Assembly (NCBI RefSeq): GCF_030817415.1
Contig: NZ_JAUSZI010000002.1
Span: forward strand, 1,550,001 to 1,614,000
Source of the DNA: Streptomyces umbrinus
GTDB lineage: Bacteria; Actinomycetota; Actinomycetes; Streptomycetales; Streptomycetaceae
DNA: 64,000 bases
Direction: 5' to 3'
The translations under genes were made by a program, and so were the position numbers. This document shows, in pieces, positions 7,929 through 16,569 of the stretch. The notes beneath the pieces were generated by a model. The model was not told where the DNA came from, searched no databases, and worked only from the letters and a program-made list of their open reading frames with translations. Position 1 is the stretch's first letter. Every line of letters starts with the position of its first letter.

Positions 7929-8345
7929 ATGCGAATCGGCGACCTCGCTCACGAAACCGGGGTGAGCAGGAGGCTGTTGCGCTACTACGAGGAGCAAGGC
8001 CTCCGGCCGGTCCGGTTGGGCAACGGCTACCGCGAGTACGTCGAGACGGACGTCGCAGCGGTGCACCACATCCGAGCCATGCTCGCCGCCGGGCTCTCCA
8101 CCTCGGTCATCGCCAAGCTCGTGCACTGCGTGCGCGACAAGGACGAACTGAGCGTGCCGTCCGGCTGCCCCACCTTCATCGGTGAGTTGCGGCGCGAACG
8201 CACCCGCATCACCGAGGCGATCAGCCAACTCGAGAGCTCCCGGCGCATACTGGACGCCGTTCTCGACACGGCCCCCCTGGACGGGGAAGATCCGCCACAC
8301 GAGTCTGCCCTCAAAAGACCAGGTCAGTCGCGTGCCCCGGCATGA
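7929..8345 (+). CDS. MerR-family transcriptional regulator
   Basis: 138 residues. The N-terminal winged HTH is complete (MRIGDLAHETGVSRRLLRYY, then QGLRPVRLGNGYREY), followed by the long dimerisation helix (ELRRERTRITEAISQLESSRR). Only one Cys (SGCP) lies in the effector region, so a metal-sensing trio is absent; this looks like the MerR group that pairs with SDR or efflux genes. The start has AAGGAGAAGG upstream. It is divergent from an SDR gene and probably regulates it by the distorted-promoter mechanism typical of MerR proteins. Confidence 0.87.
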   Translation: MRIGDLAHETGVSRRLLRYYEEQGLRPVRLGNGYREYVETDVAAVHHIRAMLAAGLSTSVIAKLVHCVRDKDELSVPSGCPTFIGELRRERTRITEAISQLESSRRILDAVLDTAPLDGEDPPHESALKRPGQSRAPA

Positions 8346-8454
8346 GCGCGCCCCTTGAGGCCCACGCTCGAACACGCCTCGGCCGGAGGCACTCCGGCCA
8401 GGAACCGGGCAGTTCCGCGAGGGCTCCTCAGTGATGAGCCTCAGTGATGAAGCC

Positions 8455-9024
8455 CTACTTCAATGCCGACTTCAGCGCGGAAGCAGGGGACCCTGAGTCC
8501 GTGGAGGGCATCTTCCAGCGGAATGCGACGTCGTCGCCATCGACGTAGACGAGGGTGCCGCCCTTCTCGGCGGCGGTGATATCGAAGACAACAGAGTCGG
8601 CCTGGTAGGTCTTGGGCGAGATATCTGGACCACTCTCGCTGAATCCGACGGGAGCGATCCTTCCCGCCCCCTCGCTGTTCCCCGCCTTGACGGTCTTCCC
8701 GTCGGACGCCTTCCACCGAAAGCCACCCTGGCGGGCCGTGGTCGTCACCGGGGTCTTGGACCGATTTTCGGCTTCGAACCTGACGACCGCGAAGAGACCG
8801 TGCTCCGGCCGTTCAGTGCCGGCCTTGTCGACGTAGACGACGGCATCCGGGGTGATCTGCGCGGTGCCCTTACCACCGGCACCAGCCGTGTCGGCGCTCT
8901 GCCCGAAAGTGAGCGCGGTGCGCGGACTCGGCTGCGGATCGCTCCTGTCGTCATTGCCGGAACAGCCAGTGAGACTCAGACAGCAGGCTGCTGCGAGCGC
9001 GGATGCGCTGATGATGTGGCGCAT
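8455..9024 (-). CDS. Secreted lipoprotein of unknown function
   Basis: 189 residues. A type II signal peptide with lipobox LTGC places the modified Cys at about residue 21. The mature part starts with a Ser/Asp/Pro-rich linker and continues as a beta-rich domain (FAVVRFEAENRSKTPVTTT) that resembles the DUF4352-like immunoglobulin-fold lipoproteins common in actinomycetes; that match is by eye only. The C-terminus ends in ALKSALK. No operon partner. It marks the left edge of a patch of degenerating genes. Confidence 0.75.
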   Translation of the reverse strand: MRHIISASALAAACCLSLTGCSGNDDRSDPQPSPRTALTFGQSADTAGAGGKGTAQITPDAVVYVDKAGTERPEHGLFAVVRFEAENRSKTPVTTTARQGGFRWKASDGKTVKAGNSEGAGRIAPVGFSESGPDISPKTYQADSVVFDITAAEKGGTLVYVDGDDVAFRWKMPSTDSGSPASALKSALK

Positions 9025-9219
9025 GATCCCCCCGGATAAAAGCAGATGCAGTATGCAAAGTCTGCGTCACGCCTGCAAGGCGGACGGATCATCTTTGCCC
9101 TGCCGCAACGAATGGCGCGCCCCTCGGGAGATCCTCCGGCGACCGTGCCCACGCCCATACCGACGCCCTGGGGCCCGACTCCTGCAGGTCATCAGCACCG
9201 AGGCGGCCAACGGAACAGG

Positions 9220-9839
9220 ATGAGCGACATGACGTACGAGCACACCTCCTTGGGCAGTTGGGATCCCGCGCCCCTTGCCGAAGTCGCCGACCGGTTCCGG
9301 GATGTGAGGAATCCCTGGTGGGTCGCGGGCGGCTTCGCGATTGAACTCGCGGTGGGCCATCGCAGCCGAGATCACGGCGACGTCGATGTCCTGCTCCTGC
9401 GACGCGACCAACTCACCGTCCAACAAGCCCTGCCGGACTGGGAATGGTGGGCCGCCGATCCGCCCGGAAGCCTTCGTCCATGGGTGTCCGACGAGGTTCT
9501 CCTGAGAGCGTGCACGACATCTGGTGCCGGCCGGGGCCAGGCGAACCCTGGCGGATCCAGATCATGCTCGACGAATCCCATGGCCAGGAGTGGGTGTCAC
9601 GCCGTGATCCGCGAGTGCGTCGCCCGCTCGACAAGCTGGGCCTGATCTCCACCGACGGTATCCCCTACCTCGCACCGGAGGTGCAACTCTTCTACAAGGC
9701 CAAGGAGCCCCGGCCCAAGGACGAAACAGACCTTGCCGCAGCCCTGCCCGTACTCACCGACGATCAGCGACAGTGGCTCGTCCACGCCATCACCCAGGCC
9801 TACGGAGCACATCCGTGGGTCAGCCGACTACTGCGTTGA
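9220..9839 (+). pseudogene. Nucleotidyltransferase-like gene with a frameshift
   Basis: The first part, from ATG 9220, reads NPWWVAGGFAIELAVGHRSR and HGDVDVLLLRRDQ, the GG...DxD pattern of small nucleotidyltransferases of the aminoglycoside/antitoxin type. Near 9500-9510 the homology moves to another frame: SVHDIWCRPGPGEPW onward, including YLAPEVQLFYKAKEPRPKD, and ends at TGA 9837-9839. The shift equals one lost base (or two gained). Both halves together give a normal-length domain protein of about 205 residues, so this is a recent frameshift or a sequencing error. Its neighbour is another broken gene. Confidence 0.7.
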
Positions 9840-9944
9840 TGCCGGCGACGGGACTGGTGACATACCCGGAATCCGTCCTGGCGCAATGCCAGTGTTTCGG
9901 AAGAGGCCACGATCTCGTGGGACGCGGCATGCTCACCGGGACCG

Positions 9945-10227
9945 TTGTTCGGCCGTCGCATGGTCCGGATCGGCCACGCCGAGGCGAAGAAACTCCTGGC
10001 CCGCGACAACGACCCCGCCCGGCCGGTTCCCGACATCACCTTCGAGAAGCACCACACGCTGCGCGCCGGCGGGGACCGCATCGAGCCGGGCTGGGCCCCT
10101 TCGAAGTTCCAACCTCAACGAGGACGTTCCCGGAACCATCGCCGCCGCCGACGTCTACACGGCCGGCACGACGTTCATGATCCTCGAATCACTCCGCCTC
10201 GGCGTGGACTCGCAGGTCCACCCCTGA
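9945..10227 (+). pseudogene. Remnant of an MBL-fold metallo-hydrolase
   Basis: Fragments in two frames resemble the middle of MBL-fold hydrolases: HAEAKKLLARDNDPARPVPD and TFEKHHTLRAGG in one frame, then NLNEDVPGTIAAAD in another after PGW. In intact relatives these blocks are separated by a longer segment carrying metal-binding residues, which is missing here, so the copy has both an internal deletion and a frameshift. The HxHxDH motif is absent. It cannot encode an active enzyme. The identification is by eye and moderately secure. Confidence 0.5.
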
Positions 10228-10375
10228 TCGCCCAGCCGTGCCGTCTCGGTGATCCCCCCGGATACGCACGGCTCGTCGAGTTCGCGCTGAGCGAGTTCGG
10301 GCAGACCACACCATTGGAGCCCGGGCCGCGCCCGGTTCGGCCCCGTCCTTCTGGCCGACCGCCTGGGCCTCGTCG

Positions 10376-11014
10376 TCAGCGCTCTGAAGGGATGACGGCG
10401 CTCCTTGGGCGGCCCGCGAGCCAGGCGGCGATCCGTTCCTTGAACTCGCGGTTGGCGTAGGGACTGTCGTGAAGCGAGATCCACTCCAGGTGCCGAAGGA
10501 TGTTCTCCGAGCGGTCCGGGTGGCGTACCGCGAGCACGTCGACGCCGGTCTCGCCCGTCGAGGCATGGACGTACACGCTGGTGTCGAGGGCCATCATGGC
10601 GAAGCCCGGGTGGCCCCCGTGCACGCCGAGGAACGCCGATGCCGCGCCCCGGCCCATGATGTCCCAGCGCTCCAGGAGTTGGACCCGGGTCCAGACCGCA
10701 GGCGCGGCGTGACCGCCGCCGTGCAGGTTCCGCAGGGCGGCCCGGTGCGTCCGGGTGCCCTGTGGAAGCTGGACGAGGAACTCGCGCCGGTGGTCGAGAA
10801 GGCCCGACGAGACGGCGAGGTCGTACCAGTCCGCATTGAGTCGCTCGACGAGCCGCGGGGTGTCGTACCGGTGGGAGAAACCGCCGGTCACGTCCTCGGT
10901 GCCGTGTCCGAGGACGAACGGCATCGTGCCGTCGGGCACAGCGTTCGGGATCACCTCCAGGCCGGCCCGCCACAGCGGCCCGTACACCTTGCGCTCACGC
11001 TCCCGGACGCCCAT
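10376..11014 (-). CDS. Hypothetical protein
   Basis: 212 residues from ATG 11014 (MGVRERERKVYGPLW). Codon usage and third-position GC look normal. I do not recognise a family. It is soluble with no signal peptide or membrane helix and is fairly rich in Trp, His and Arg; segments such as FVLGHGTEDVTGGFSHRYD and HRAALRNLHGGGHAAP look structured. It sits between two pseudogenes, so it may be a surviving or recently inactive gene of the same patch. Confidence 0.6.
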   Translation of the reverse strand: MGVRERERKVYGPLWRAGLEVIPNAVPDGTMPFVLGHGTEDVTGGFSHRYDTPRLVERLNADWYDLAVSSGLLDHRREFLVQLPQGTRTHRAALRNLHGGGHAAPAVWTRVQLLERWDIMGRGAASAFLGVHGGHPGFAMMALDTSVYVHASTGETGVDVLAVRHPDRSENILRHLEWISLHDSPYANREFKERIAAWLAGRPRSAVIPSER

Positions 11015-11226
11015 CGATCACTGTTCTACCAGGGCCGACGCGCCAGAAAGCCCCCGGCCCGTCGCCTGCCCCCCTCGCCGACCTCCTGTCCCAACGGGCC
11101 AAGCCCCCGCATCAGTGCCCCGGTTGGGCTTGCTGCGCCTGGGGCTGGGCCAGTGGGTCGTTCACCTCACCCGGTTCGGCCCACGACGAGCTGGCAGAAG
11201 ATCGGCTCGCCGCTCGTCGTCACCCG

Positions 11227-11253
11227 GTGCTGGAACCGAGTTCGTTCCAGCAC
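11227..11253 (-). terminator. Strong hairpin downstream of the NTF2-like remnant
   Basis: Perfect 10-bp arms GTGCTGGAAC / GTTCCAGCAC around a 7-nt loop, starting 10 nt after the stop of the minus-strand remnant at 11263. There is no T tract, which is common for Streptomyces terminators. Confidence 0.6.
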
Positions 11254-11262
11254 GGTGAGACG

Positions 11263-11405
11263 TCAGTCGGCCACCAACTGGTAGCAGTCGAAGCGCTTGA
11301 TCTTGCCCTCCACCAGCTCGAACACGTCGCAGCAGCGGCGTCCATCCGGTTCCCGGTCGGCTCGAGCGTGCCGAGGACCGCCCAAAGGCAGGGCCCCACA
11401 GTCAC
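11263..11405 (-). pseudogene. Remnant of an NTF2/SnoaL-like protein
   Basis: The minus strand reads LWAVLGTLEPTG in one frame and, after a one-base shift near 11345, RRCCDVFELVEGKIKRFDCY and the end QLVAD in another, stopping at 11263. This is the C-terminal half of a nuclear transport factor 2-like domain of the kind annotated as SnoaL-like. The N-terminal half is not found upstream, so the gene is truncated as well as frameshifted. It is followed by an intact-looking terminator hairpin. Confidence 0.6.
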
Positions 11406-11621
11406 CTCAGCCGGAGCGTGTCCTTCGCGTCCCGATGAGGCAGGGAACGACGGGGTTGGCGGAAGACACCTTGTGTGGCTGTCCGTTGCTCGTGGTGCGC
11501 CTCGGGCAACAGCCCTCGCACCGGGAAGTCACCGAGTCCTTACGCAGTCGACCATTCGGTCAACACGCCTGTCTGGCCAGGGATTTGGGGGGCACTAGGA
11601 AGGAGGAAGGAGGGCGGCCAC

Positions 11622-12272
11622 ATGACGACGTCCCTGAAGCGCATGCCCGGATGGGCCAAGATCCTGAGCGCGGTCGTGCTGGTTCTGGTGATACTCGGTG
11701 CCGGACTGCAGCTGAGCCTGCTGCCCGGTCTGCGTGACGTGTTCCGCGAGGAAACCCACGACCGGACAGGACCCACACTCCTCAAGTCCATTCAGGACAT
11801 GAGCCGTTACGACGCCGCCTCGGGCAACTTCCAGGTGGTGGTGGATCTGGAGAAGGACACCAAGTACCTGCCGGACGCGGTCCGCGGCACCCGCACCCTG
11901 TACGTGGGCGCGGGCACCGTGGACGCCTACGTCGACCTCGGAAAGATCCGCGACGAGGATGTGAAGGTCAACAAGGACCGCACATCGGCCACGCTCAGGC
12001 TCCCCCACGCAGCCCTGGGCAAGCCCGCACTCGACCCCGACCAGTCCTACGCCGTCTCCAAGCAGCGCGGTCTCCTCGACCGGCTCGGCGACGTCTTCTC
12101 GGACAACCCGAACGACGAGCGGGCCGTCCAGCGGCTCGCCGCCCGCCACATCGGTGACGCCGCGAAGAAGACCGAACTGACCGCCCGCGCCGAGGAGAAC
12201 ACCACCGGCATGCTCAAGGGGCTGCTGGGCTCGCTTGGTTTCAAGGAAGTGAAGGTGACGTACGGGTCATGA
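11622..12272 (+). CDS. DUF4230 domain membrane-anchored protein
   Basis: 216 residues from ATG 11622 with a strong AAGGAGGAAGGAGG upstream. One transmembrane helix at about residues 12-33 (AKILSAVVLVLVILGAGLQL) is followed by a domain with the DUF4230 pattern: TLLKSIQDMSRYDAASGNFQ, then VVVDLEKDTKYLPD, and a conserved C-terminal helix. Function is unknown for the family; the domain is expected outside the membrane. It is transcribed in the same direction as the VanZ-like gene about 210 bp downstream. Confidence 0.85.
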   Translation: MTTSLKRMPGWAKILSAVVLVLVILGAGLQLSLLPGLRDVFREETHDRTGPTLLKSIQDMSRYDAASGNFQVVVDLEKDTKYLPDAVRGTRTLYVGAGTVDAYVDLGKIRDEDVKVNKDRTSATLRLPHAALGKPALDPDQSYAVSKQRGLLDRLGDVFSDNPNDERAVQRLAARHIGDAAKKTELTARAEENTTGMLKGLLGSLGFKEVKVTYGS

Positions 12273-12486
12273 GCCTCGGCCCATGACTCCGGCCCGTGAC
12301 CTCGGCCCGCGCACGCCTGTCGACGCCACCGTCGCCCTCCGGCCCGAACACACCGATCGCTCCGGCAGCACAAAGGAATGCCGGGGCGATCGGCGGCTCG
12401 GACCCGGCGCACATGTCGTCGGCATCTTCGACCCCTTCGGGGGTACTCGCCTGTCCTCGGACGACAGTTGAAAACTGGAGGGTTGA

Positions 12487-13110
12487 ATGGCCCGCGCAGT
12501 GTCACGCCCGCGCATCGCACTACGCCTTCGCTCCACATCTCATTCCGGCGCCAAGAAAGCCAGCCCTCGCACCAAGAAGTCGCGCTCCCCCGGCACCAAG
12601 TCCGACCCCCGCCCGTCGACGGCTGCGGGCGAACGACGGCCGCTTCCCTTTGTCGTACGGTTCCTGGTCATGCTCATCGCCTTCGCGGCGATGGTGGCCT
12701 TCGCCGCCGCGCTGGCCCAGATCACGTTGCAGCCGTCGCCGGCCTCCGAGGCCCTGACGCACAGCAACCTGCATCCGGGCCGTTCCCTGCGCGCCTATCT
12801 GGACCAGCCCGAACTGCGTGACGCCTTCAAGCAGATCGGCGGCAACCTCGTCCTCGGCATCCCCTTCGGGGTGCTGCTGCCCGTCCTGGTCCCCAAGGCG
12901 CGCGGGATCCTGCGAGTGCTCCTCCTTACGGCGGCCGTGATGATGATGGTCGAGCTGGTGCAGGGGGCGGTGATCACCGGGCGCGCCTTCGACGTCGACG
13001 ACGTCATCCTCAACACCAGCGGGGCGCTCTTCGGTTACCTGCTCCTCGGCCGGCGGCTGAACCGTGCGGTGCATCCGCGCAAGCGCCGCCGCAAGAACTC
13101 GGAGGCGTGA
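12487..13110 (+). CDS. VanZ-like integral membrane protein
   Basis: 207 residues; GGAGGG precedes ATG 12487. A basic, Ser/Lys/Pro-rich cytoplasmic N-terminus of about 50 residues is followed by four hydrophobic segments. The VanZ-type signature is seen: NLVLGIPFGVLLPVL, then VELVQGAVITGRAFDVDD, VILNTSGALFGYLL. VanZ proteins are linked to low-level glycopeptide (teicoplanin) tolerance, but most Streptomyces members have no known role. A very basic C-terminal tail (KRRRKN) probably faces the cytoplasm. Confidence 0.85.
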   Translation: MARAVSRPRIALRLRSTSHSGAKKASPRTKKSRSPGTKSDPRPSTAAGERRPLPFVVRFLVMLIAFAAMVAFAAALAQITLQPSPASEALTHSNLHPGRSLRAYLDQPELRDAFKQIGGNLVLGIPFGVLLPVLVPKARGILRVLLLTAAVMMMVELVQGAVITGRAFDVDDVILNTSGALFGYLLLGRRLNRAVHPRKRRRKNSEA

Positions 13111-13215
13111 AGGCCTCAAGTCTTGAAGGTGTGAACGCGCGGAGCCCGGTGCGAGGCGGCACGGGAGAGCTTGAAGGCGTGAAGTCGTGAGGGTGGGCGT
13201 CAAGTTGTGAAGGAA

Positions 13216-13227
13216 TGGTACGTACCA
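13216..13227. promoter_or_regulatory. 12-bp perfect palindrome upstream of the GH16 promoter
   Basis: TGGTACGTACCA lies immediately upstream of the TTGACG -35 element at 13233. It could bind an activator or repressor of the GH16 gene; no candidate is adjacent. Confidence 0.4.
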
Positions 13228-13232
13228 AAGTC

Positions 13233-13263
13233 TTGACGTCCCCTTACCTCACCTCTTAAATCA
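13233..13263 (+). promoter_or_regulatory. Promoter of the GH16 gene
   Basis: TTGACG (13233-13238), 17-nt spacer, TTAAAT (13256-13261). The block TCTTAAATCA (13254-13263) matches TCTTAACTCA of the beta-glucoside operon promoter at the same distance from an identical TTGACG. A short repeat CTCTT/AAGAG overlaps the -10 and may be an operator. Confidence 0.6.
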
Positions 13264-13337
13264 AGAGTCGAAGCGCGCACCCCCCACCTCAGTCGGCACC
13301 CATCCCCCACAGGGATCGCCGTACGGAAGGGAGAGTC

Positions 13338-14609
13338 GTGGACTCGCCACGCCTGCTCCGCAGATGCCTCCTCGCCACCCTGTCCGCCGTACTCCTCGCA
13401 TCCGCCGCGGTTCTGCCCGCGCACGCGGATGCGGGGCGGGCCGCCGCCGGACAGGCGGCCCCCGAGCCGAAGGCCGCCGCGGCCGTGACGTTCTCGGACA
13501 CCTTCGACGGCGCCGCCGGTTCGGCCGTCAACTCCTCGAAATGGCAGATCGAGACCGGCGACAACGTCAACAACCACGAACGGCAGTACTACACGTCCGG
13601 CGCCAGCAACGCGGCCCTGGACGGCCAGGGCCACCTGGTGATCACAGCTCGCCGCGAGAACCCGAACAACTACCAGTGCTGGTACGGGCGTTGTGAGTAC
13701 ACCTCGGCCCGCCTCAACACGGCGGGCAAGTTCACGACGACGTACGGCCGGGTCGAGGCCAGGCTGAAGGTGCCGCGCGGGCAGGGCATGTGGCCCGCCT
13801 TCTGGATGCTCGGCAACGACATCGGACAGGTCGGCTGGCCCAACTCGGGCGAGATCGACATCATGGAGAACGTCGGCTTCGAGCCCTCGACGATCCATGG
13901 CACCCTGCACGGCCCCGGCTACTCCGGCTCGGGCGGCATCGGCGCCGCCTACTCACTCCCGGGCGGGCAGGCTTTCGCCGACGCCTTCCACACCTTCGCC
14001 ATCGACTGGAGCCCCGACGCGGTCACCTGGTCCGTGGACGGCAATGTCTACCAGCGGCGCACCCCTGCCGATCTGGGCGGCAGGCAGTGGGTGTTCAACA
14101 AGCCGTTCTTCCTGATCCTCAACCTCGCGGTGGGCGGCTACTGGCCGGGCGACCCGGACGGCTCGACCCAGTTCCCCCAGCAACTCGTCGTGGACGAGGT
14201 GAAGGTGACGACGAGCGACGGCTCCGGTGGCGGTGCGCCCATCAGGGGGCTCGCGGGCAAGTGCGTCGACGTGGCGGGCGCGAGTTCCGCCAACGGCACG
14301 CCCGTTCAGCTCTACGACTGCAACAGCTCCGCCGCCCAGCAGTGGACCGTGGCCTCCGACGGCTCGATCCGGGCGCTGGGCAAGTGCCTGGACGTCACGG
14401 GCAACGGCACGGCGGACGGTTCGACCGTGCAGCTCTGGGACTGCGGGAGCGGGGCCAATCAACGCTGGGTGGTCAGCGCGGCCGGCGACATCGTGAACCC
14501 ACAGGCCAACAAGTGCCTGGACGTGACGGGCAACAACTCCGCCAACGGCACACGGCTCCAGATCTGGACGTGCTCGGGCGGAGCCAACCAGAAGTGGACC
14601 GTGGGCTGA
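13338..14609 (+). CDS. Secreted GH16 endo-beta-1,3-glucanase with C-terminal ricin-type domain
   Basis: 423 residues from GTG 13338. Signal peptide about residues 1-30 ending AHA. The glycoside hydrolase family 16 domain covers about 50-295 and holds the catalytic motif GEIDIME with nucleophile Glu172, Asp174 and acid/base Glu177. After a short Gly linker, residues about 297-423 are a beta-trefoil ricin/CBM13 module with three QxW repeats (QQW, QRW, QKW) and paired KCxDV motifs. Expected role: extracellular cleavage of laminarin-type glucans, with the lectin domain binding polysaccharide. Its promoter resembles that of the beta-glucoside importer operon at 22 kb, pointing to a shared regulon. 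Confidence 0.92.
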   Translation: MDSPRLLRRCLLATLSAVLLASAAVLPAHADAGRAAAGQAAPEPKAAAAVTFSDTFDGAAGSAVNSSKWQIETGDNVNNHERQYYTSGASNAALDGQGHLVITARRENPNNYQCWYGRCEYTSARLNTAGKFTTTYGRVEARLKVPRGQGMWPAFWMLGNDIGQVGWPNSGEIDIMENVGFEPSTIHGTLHGPGYSGSGGIGAAYSLPGGQAFADAFHTFAIDWSPDAVTWSVDGNVYQRRTPADLGGRQWVFNKPFFLILNLAVGGYWPGDPDGSTQFPQQLVVDEVKVTTSDGSGGGAPIRGLAGKCVDVAGASSANGTPVQLYDCNSSAAQQWTVASDGSIRALGKCLDVTGNGTADGSTVQLWDCGSGANQRWVVSAAGDIVNPQANKCLDVTGNNSANGTRLQIWTCSGGANQKWTVG

Positions 14610-14670
14610 CCGGACGGAACAGCTGACCGACGCGGGAGCACTACCCGCCGACGCGAGAGCACTACCCGCA

Positions 14671-14721
14671 GGTGCGGGCGTACGGCCGACAGACGAGGGG
14701 AGTCGGCCGTACGCCCGCACC
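14671..14721. terminator. Bidirectional terminator (20-bp perfect stem)
   Basis: Arms 14671-14690 and 14702-14721 are perfectly complementary around an 11-nt loop. It lies between the convergent ends of the GH16 gene (14609) and the small secreted protein gene (14728) and can serve both strands. Confidence 0.85.
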
Positions 14722-14727
14722 GGCTTG

Positions 14728-15189
14728 TCACTCGGTCGCCTCGCAGTCGGTGTCCTGCAGCTGGATCGGCCGCGTGGCGTCCAGGCCGACATACGCCGTG
14801 AAGGTCGCCGTGTCCTGACCCTGCTCGCCCCAGTGCGTGGTCACCGTGGCGTAGCCGACGCCCGCGGACTGGGCCGTGCTGACCGGGCCGATGTCGATGG
14901 ACCGCGGCTCGTTCTGCGCGCAGAGCAGGACGTCGACGCCCTCGCTCTGCGCGACCTTCTCCTTCAGGTGCTCGGAGATGCCGTACTTCCGGGCGAAGTC
15001 GCCGGGCCCGTGGTCGCCGTAGAAGTCCCCGAGGAAGGTGTGGATCTCCTCGGCGGTGTACCGGTCGTTCGGGTCCGCGGCGGGTGCGGCGGAGGCCGGA
15101 GCGGTGGAAGCGAGTCCGAGACCGAGGACGGCCGCGCAGCCGAGGGCGAGAGCGACGCGCCTGGTCGGGCGCGTGACGGTGCGGAACAT
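14728..15189 (-). CDS. Small secreted protein of unknown function
   Basis: 153 residues from ATG 15189. A classical signal peptide (VALALGCAAVLGLGLA, then ASTAPASA) ends near residue 35. The mature domain begins DPNDRYTAEEIHTFLGDFYG and contains two Cys (LLCAQN, TDCEATE) that could pair. The arrangement of an alpha-helical start and a C-terminal strand rich in Thr/Val is typical of Streptomyces secreted hypotheticals, but I do not recognise a named family. Confidence 0.75.
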   Translation of the reverse strand: MFRTVTRPTRRVALALGCAAVLGLGLASTAPASAAPAADPNDRYTAEEIHTFLGDFYGDHGPGDFARKYGISEHLKEKVAQSEGVDVLLCAQNEPRSIDIGPVSTAQSAGVGYATVTTHWGEQGQDTATFTAYVGLDATRPIQLQDTDCEATE

Positions 15190-15367
15190 GTGAGTACCCC
15201 GTTTTTTCCTTGCTGTGCCCATGAGTTGGGCTGGTCACAGGAGCAGACCCGCCGCCCCAGGCGGGCGTTGTGCTCTCCTCCGTCGCTGTTGCCGTTCCCG
15301 GACATCTGCCGCACATTCGTCACGCACTCCCTCGTGCGCCCCGTTCGTCATACGCCCCGTCAGTCAC

Positions 15368-15397
15368 GTGGCACGCCCGATCGCTCGGGCGTGCCAC
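15368..15397 (-). terminator. Terminator of the I36 operon
   Basis: Perfect 13-bp stem GTGGCACGCCCGA / TCGGGCGTGCCAC with a TCGC loop, 43 nt beyond the stop of the last gene (15440) of the minus-strand operon. Confidence 0.8.
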
Positions 15398-15439
15398 TCC
15401 CCTCCTGAAGTCACCCGCCGGGCGCGCGGCCGGCGGCTG

Positions 15440-15817
15440 TCAGCAGTTCATGGCCCACGTGTGCGAGTCGCCGCGGTCGTTGGCCACGCCGTTGTAACCG
15501 ACCTCCTGTCCGGGTGAGAGACAGATCGTCATGTCGCCGCCCTGCCCGGAGTTCTCGTACACCCGGACGTGGTCCTTGATTCCGGGTCCTGAGATGCCGT
15601 GGTTGGCCCAGGAGGAGTCGGTGTCGGCGATCCAGCTCTCCCACCAGCCGTCGTCGCCCGACCAGTTGGCCCGCTGACCGCCGAAGTTCGCGTTCTCCCA
15701 GACGCAGAACTCTCCGCTCGGACAGCTGGCGGCGCCGGCGGGCGAGGCCAGGGCCAGACCGCCGCTCAGGGCGAGGACGGCCGCGGCGGCGGAGACGGCG
15801 AAGCGCTTGATGATCAC
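15440..15817 (-). CDS. Peptidase inhibitor family I36-like secreted protein
   Basis: 125 residues. The start is GTG 15815-15817, which overlaps the TGA of the upstream gene (15814-15816), indicating translational coupling. Signal peptide about 1-29 (AASPAGA-type end). The mature protein shows the I36 / beta-gamma-crystallin pattern: CPSGEFCVWENANFGG, WANHGISG, VRVYENSGQGG and terminal WAMNC, with four Cys. Related proteins inhibit metallo- or serine proteases (SMI-like), but most are uncharacterised. Last gene of a three-gene operon with a second I36-like protein and a lipoprotein. Confidence 0.85.
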   Translation of the reverse strand: MIIKRFAVSAAAAVLALSGGLALASPAGAASCPSGEFCVWENANFGGQRANWSGDDGWWESWIADTDSSWANHGISGPGIKDHVRVYENSGQGGDMTICLSPGQEVGYNGVANDRGDSHTWAMNC

Positions 15818-16566
15818 GAAGGGGTACTGCCTTTCTCTCGGTTCTCCGGAACGGTCCGCTCGGCGTACAGATCCGCCGCGCGGTGCAGTGCGCGGGTGCG
15901 CAGCTGCCGGTAGGTGGTCAACTGGTCGCGCCGCTCGGCGCGGACCTGGTCCAGCAGGGCCGGTTCCAACCGGGCGCGCACCGCGCCGAGGCCGCTCTCG
16001 CGGTCGCAGCGCGCGGCGACGGCCGGGTCGGGCCGCTCGGGCCTCGGTCCGTGGTCCGGTGTGACGCAGTGGACCCAACGGCCGTGCGCCGCCCGGTGGT
16101 CGGGGTCGCCCTTCAGCCGCAGCCCGGCCTCGGCGCGGAGGTTGTTCACGACGACCTGGGCGCGGAACCAGCGTCGCTCGTCCCCGTACAGCTCGCGCTG
16201 CGCGGCGGCGAGGCAGCCGTCGGTGTGTGCCTTGACGGTGTATCCGGTGGCGAGGGTGATGGACAGTTCGGTACGGCCGCGGCCGAAGAGGGCGCCCTGC
16301 AGCCGCCGGTCCGCGACGTCATCGGTTCCGTCTTCCGGCCGTTCGCCGACGGCTCCTTTCAAGGACAGCCCCCGCCGGGCCAGGCACCGTTCGACGAGAA
16401 TCTGCTGAGCCGCCTTGATGAGGTCGTCCCGCTCCCGCTCGGTCCTGGGCAGCGCAGGCGCGTCCCGTCCGGCGCCGGTCTGCGTGGCGCACCCGCTCAG
16501 TGCCAGCAACGCCAGCAGCGCCAATACGACCGGGGCAGCGGCGCCGAGCGCACGCAGCAGTCGCAC
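15814..16566 (-). CDS. Lipoprotein linking two I36-like genes
   Basis: 250 residues from GTG 16566, 3 nt after the stop of the upstream gene. A type II signal peptide with LSGC puts the lipid-modified Cys at about residue 26. The rest is alpha-helical, Arg/Glu-rich and contains four further Cys (ERCLARRG, DGCLAA, VHCVTP, ARCDRE). No recognised domain. Tight packing on both sides (3-nt gap and GTGA overlap) means the three proteins are made together, so it may be the membrane anchor or partner of the two small secreted proteins; that is inference. Confidence 0.75.
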   Translation of the reverse strand: MRLLRALGAAAPVVLALLALLALSGCATQTGAGRDAPALPRTERERDDLIKAAQQILVERCLARRGLSLKGAVGERPEDGTDDVADRRLQGALFGRGRTELSITLATGYTVKAHTDGCLAAAQRELYGDERRWFRAQVVVNNLRAEAGLRLKGDPDHRAAHGRWVHCVTPDHGPRPERPDPAVAARCDRESGLGAVRARLEPALLDQVRAERRDQLTTYRQLRTRALHRAADLYAERTVPENREKGSTPS

Positions 16567-16569
16567 GGC

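Noticed and set aside
12431..12444. ACCCC-TTCG-GGGGT hairpin between the DUF4230 and VanZ genes
   Set aside because: Only five base pairs and about 160 nt from the upstream stop; too weak to call a terminator.
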